NCBI GenBank assembly: GCA_021828225.1
Contig: JAKASH010000220.1
Span: 1-5,869, forward strand
Direction of reading: 5' to 3'
Source: Acidobacteriota bacterium
Lineage (GTDB): Bacteria; Acidobacteriota; Terriglobia; UBA7540
Length of the DNA: 5,869 nucleotides
Positions 5,477-5,869 of this stretch are shown here, piece after piece; position 1 is the first letter of the stretch, and the number at the start of each line of letters is the position of its first letter. The position numbers and the translations under genes were made by a program. Under the pieces are notes generated by a model. The model did no database searches. It worked only from the letters and a program-made list of their open reading frames with translations, and was not told the origin of the DNA.

Positions 5477-5498
5477 GAGTACAAGTTAAGTACAAGTT
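5477..5498 (+). repeat. tandem 11-bp repeat, right arm-type integrase site candidate
   Basis: GAGTACAAGTT (5477-5487) and AAGTACAAGTT (5488-5498) are adjacent direct copies differing at one base. They begin 37 bases beyond the end of the tRNA-derived core, and the second copy runs into the stop codon of the integrase gene (5497-5499). They match the left pair in orientation and at nine or more positions. Confidence 0.65.
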
Positions 5499-5869
5499 AC
5501 TTGCTGAGCTTTCCGAGCAGCGCCCTGACCACGACACTGTTAGCCTCGCGGTTCGCTGGACCGACGTCCGGCTCGATGCCGTAAATTTCCAGAGTTGTTT
5601 TCAAGTTGGAATGTCGCATCAGTTCCTTCTGAATCTCGGCTGGTGCACCGAATCGTTTTAGCCAAGCGCGGTAGCTGTGGCGGAACGTGTGCCACCCGAC
5701 TTTGCCAATGCCGGCTTTGGCCGCCGCAGGCTGAATGTGATCTTTGAGAATCATTCCCTGCCAGCGGGGTCGGCCCGAGTCACTGGCGAACACATAATCC
5801 GAGTCCCCGGTATCGAAAGCCTTTCTGCGCCAGTCCAATAATTCGGTGGCCAGATTAGGATCCAGAGGC
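5497..5869 (-). CDS. tyrosine recombinase/integrase, C-terminal catalytic part (5' end outside window)
   Basis: The frame ends with TAA at 5499-5497 and is open to the right edge, where it reads PLDPNLATELLDWRRKAF, so the gene is cut by the window. The TTG at 5838 is internal, not the start. Counting from that codon, the phage-integrase catalytic signature is present: GWHTFRHSYRAWL with His50 and Arg53, MRHSN with His76, and LEIYG with the nucleophile Tyr86. The first catalytic Arg and the N-terminal DNA-binding domains lie outside. Such enzymes insert and excise elements at tRNA genes by a covalent 3'-phosphotyrosine intermediate. The gene points toward, and ends 58 bases from, a tRNA-Asn 3' half flanked by repeats, its probable attachment site. 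The residues seen give no reason to think it inactive. Confidence 0.93.
   Translation of the reverse strand, partial: PLDPNLATELLDWRRKAFDTGDSDYVFASDSGRPRWQGMILKDHIQPAAAKAGIGKVGWHTFRHSYRAWLKRFGAPAEIQKELMRHSNLKTTLEIYGIEPDVGPANREANSVVVRALLGKLSK

Larger units (their letters stand above)
5292..5498. other. attP-like recombination site (arm repeats, tRNA core, arm repeats)
   Basis: The tRNA-Asn 3' half (5395-5439) is flanked on the left by one tandem pair of 11-bp repeats (5292-5313) and on the right by another (5477-5498), with an integrase gene directly adjoining. In an integrated element the two arms are separated, one at each end, with the intact tRNA preceding one and host DNA following the other. 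Finding both arms around a single partial core fits an attP: the joint of tandem elements or a circular form. Arm identity is inferred from repeat position and shape only. Confidence 0.6.

Noticed and set aside
5497..5838. integrase as a complete 113-residue protein starting at TTG 5838
   Set aside because: The frame remains open and integrase-like to the window edge (LDPNLATELLDWRRK), so the TTG is an internal Leu codon and the gene is cut by the window.
1..5869. CRISPR array or replication origin
   Set aside because: There is no series of regularly spaced repeats beyond the two tandem pairs at the attachment site, and no iteron or DnaA-box cluster was seen.

Overview
The window looks like an accessory region of a high-GC bacterial genome, most likely an Acidobacteriota relative. 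That assignment is inference. It rests on the FecR-type protein with Trp/Gly-rich repeats and a Gly-His-His tail, on the tyrosine recombinase with its 'GWHTFRHSYRAWL' signature, and on the tetratricopeptide fragment, all of which resemble proteins I associate with that phylum. No rRNA or housekeeping marker is present to confirm it.

Layout, left to right. Positions 1-560 hold gene debris: the C-terminal part of a TPR protein on the minus strand (71-361) and, diverging from it, a short piece that reads like the C-terminus of an HNH endonuclease on the plus strand (411-560). Positions 561-970 hold no recognisable gene, only a terminator-like hairpin near 702-726. The large minus-strand gene 971-2911 encodes an exported FecR-domain protein with Trp-rich repeats and a low-complexity tail. 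It has a good ribosome binding site and a possible promoter at 2976-3004. Upstream is a 43-codon minus-strand ORF (3068-3198) broken by one base at a run of five G. A complete DUF2461 gene (3335-4009, plus) follows. Positions 4010-4459 hold only hairpins, a doubtful 37-codon ORF and a good promoter candidate (4354-4382) for the next gene.

That next gene is vsr (4460-4951), a very-short-patch-repair endonuclease. It overlaps a small DUF2314-like gene (4914-5150) by 38 bases, so the two probably form one transcription unit. No cytosine methyltransferase partner is visible.

The right end is a site-specific recombination locus. A 45-base 3' half of tRNA-Asn (5395-5439) starts exactly at the anticodon loop. 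It is flanked on both sides by a tandem pair of 11-bp direct repeats (5292-5313 and 5477-5498), and the C-terminal half of a tyrosine integrase (5497-5869, minus) leaves the window on the right. Core plus arm-like repeats on both sides plus an adjacent int gene is the arrangement of an attP site. The locus is therefore either the joint between two elements stacked at one tRNA-Asn gene, or the closed junction of an excised circular element. In either reading vsr and its partner sit next to the recombination joint, as cargo of a mobile element would.
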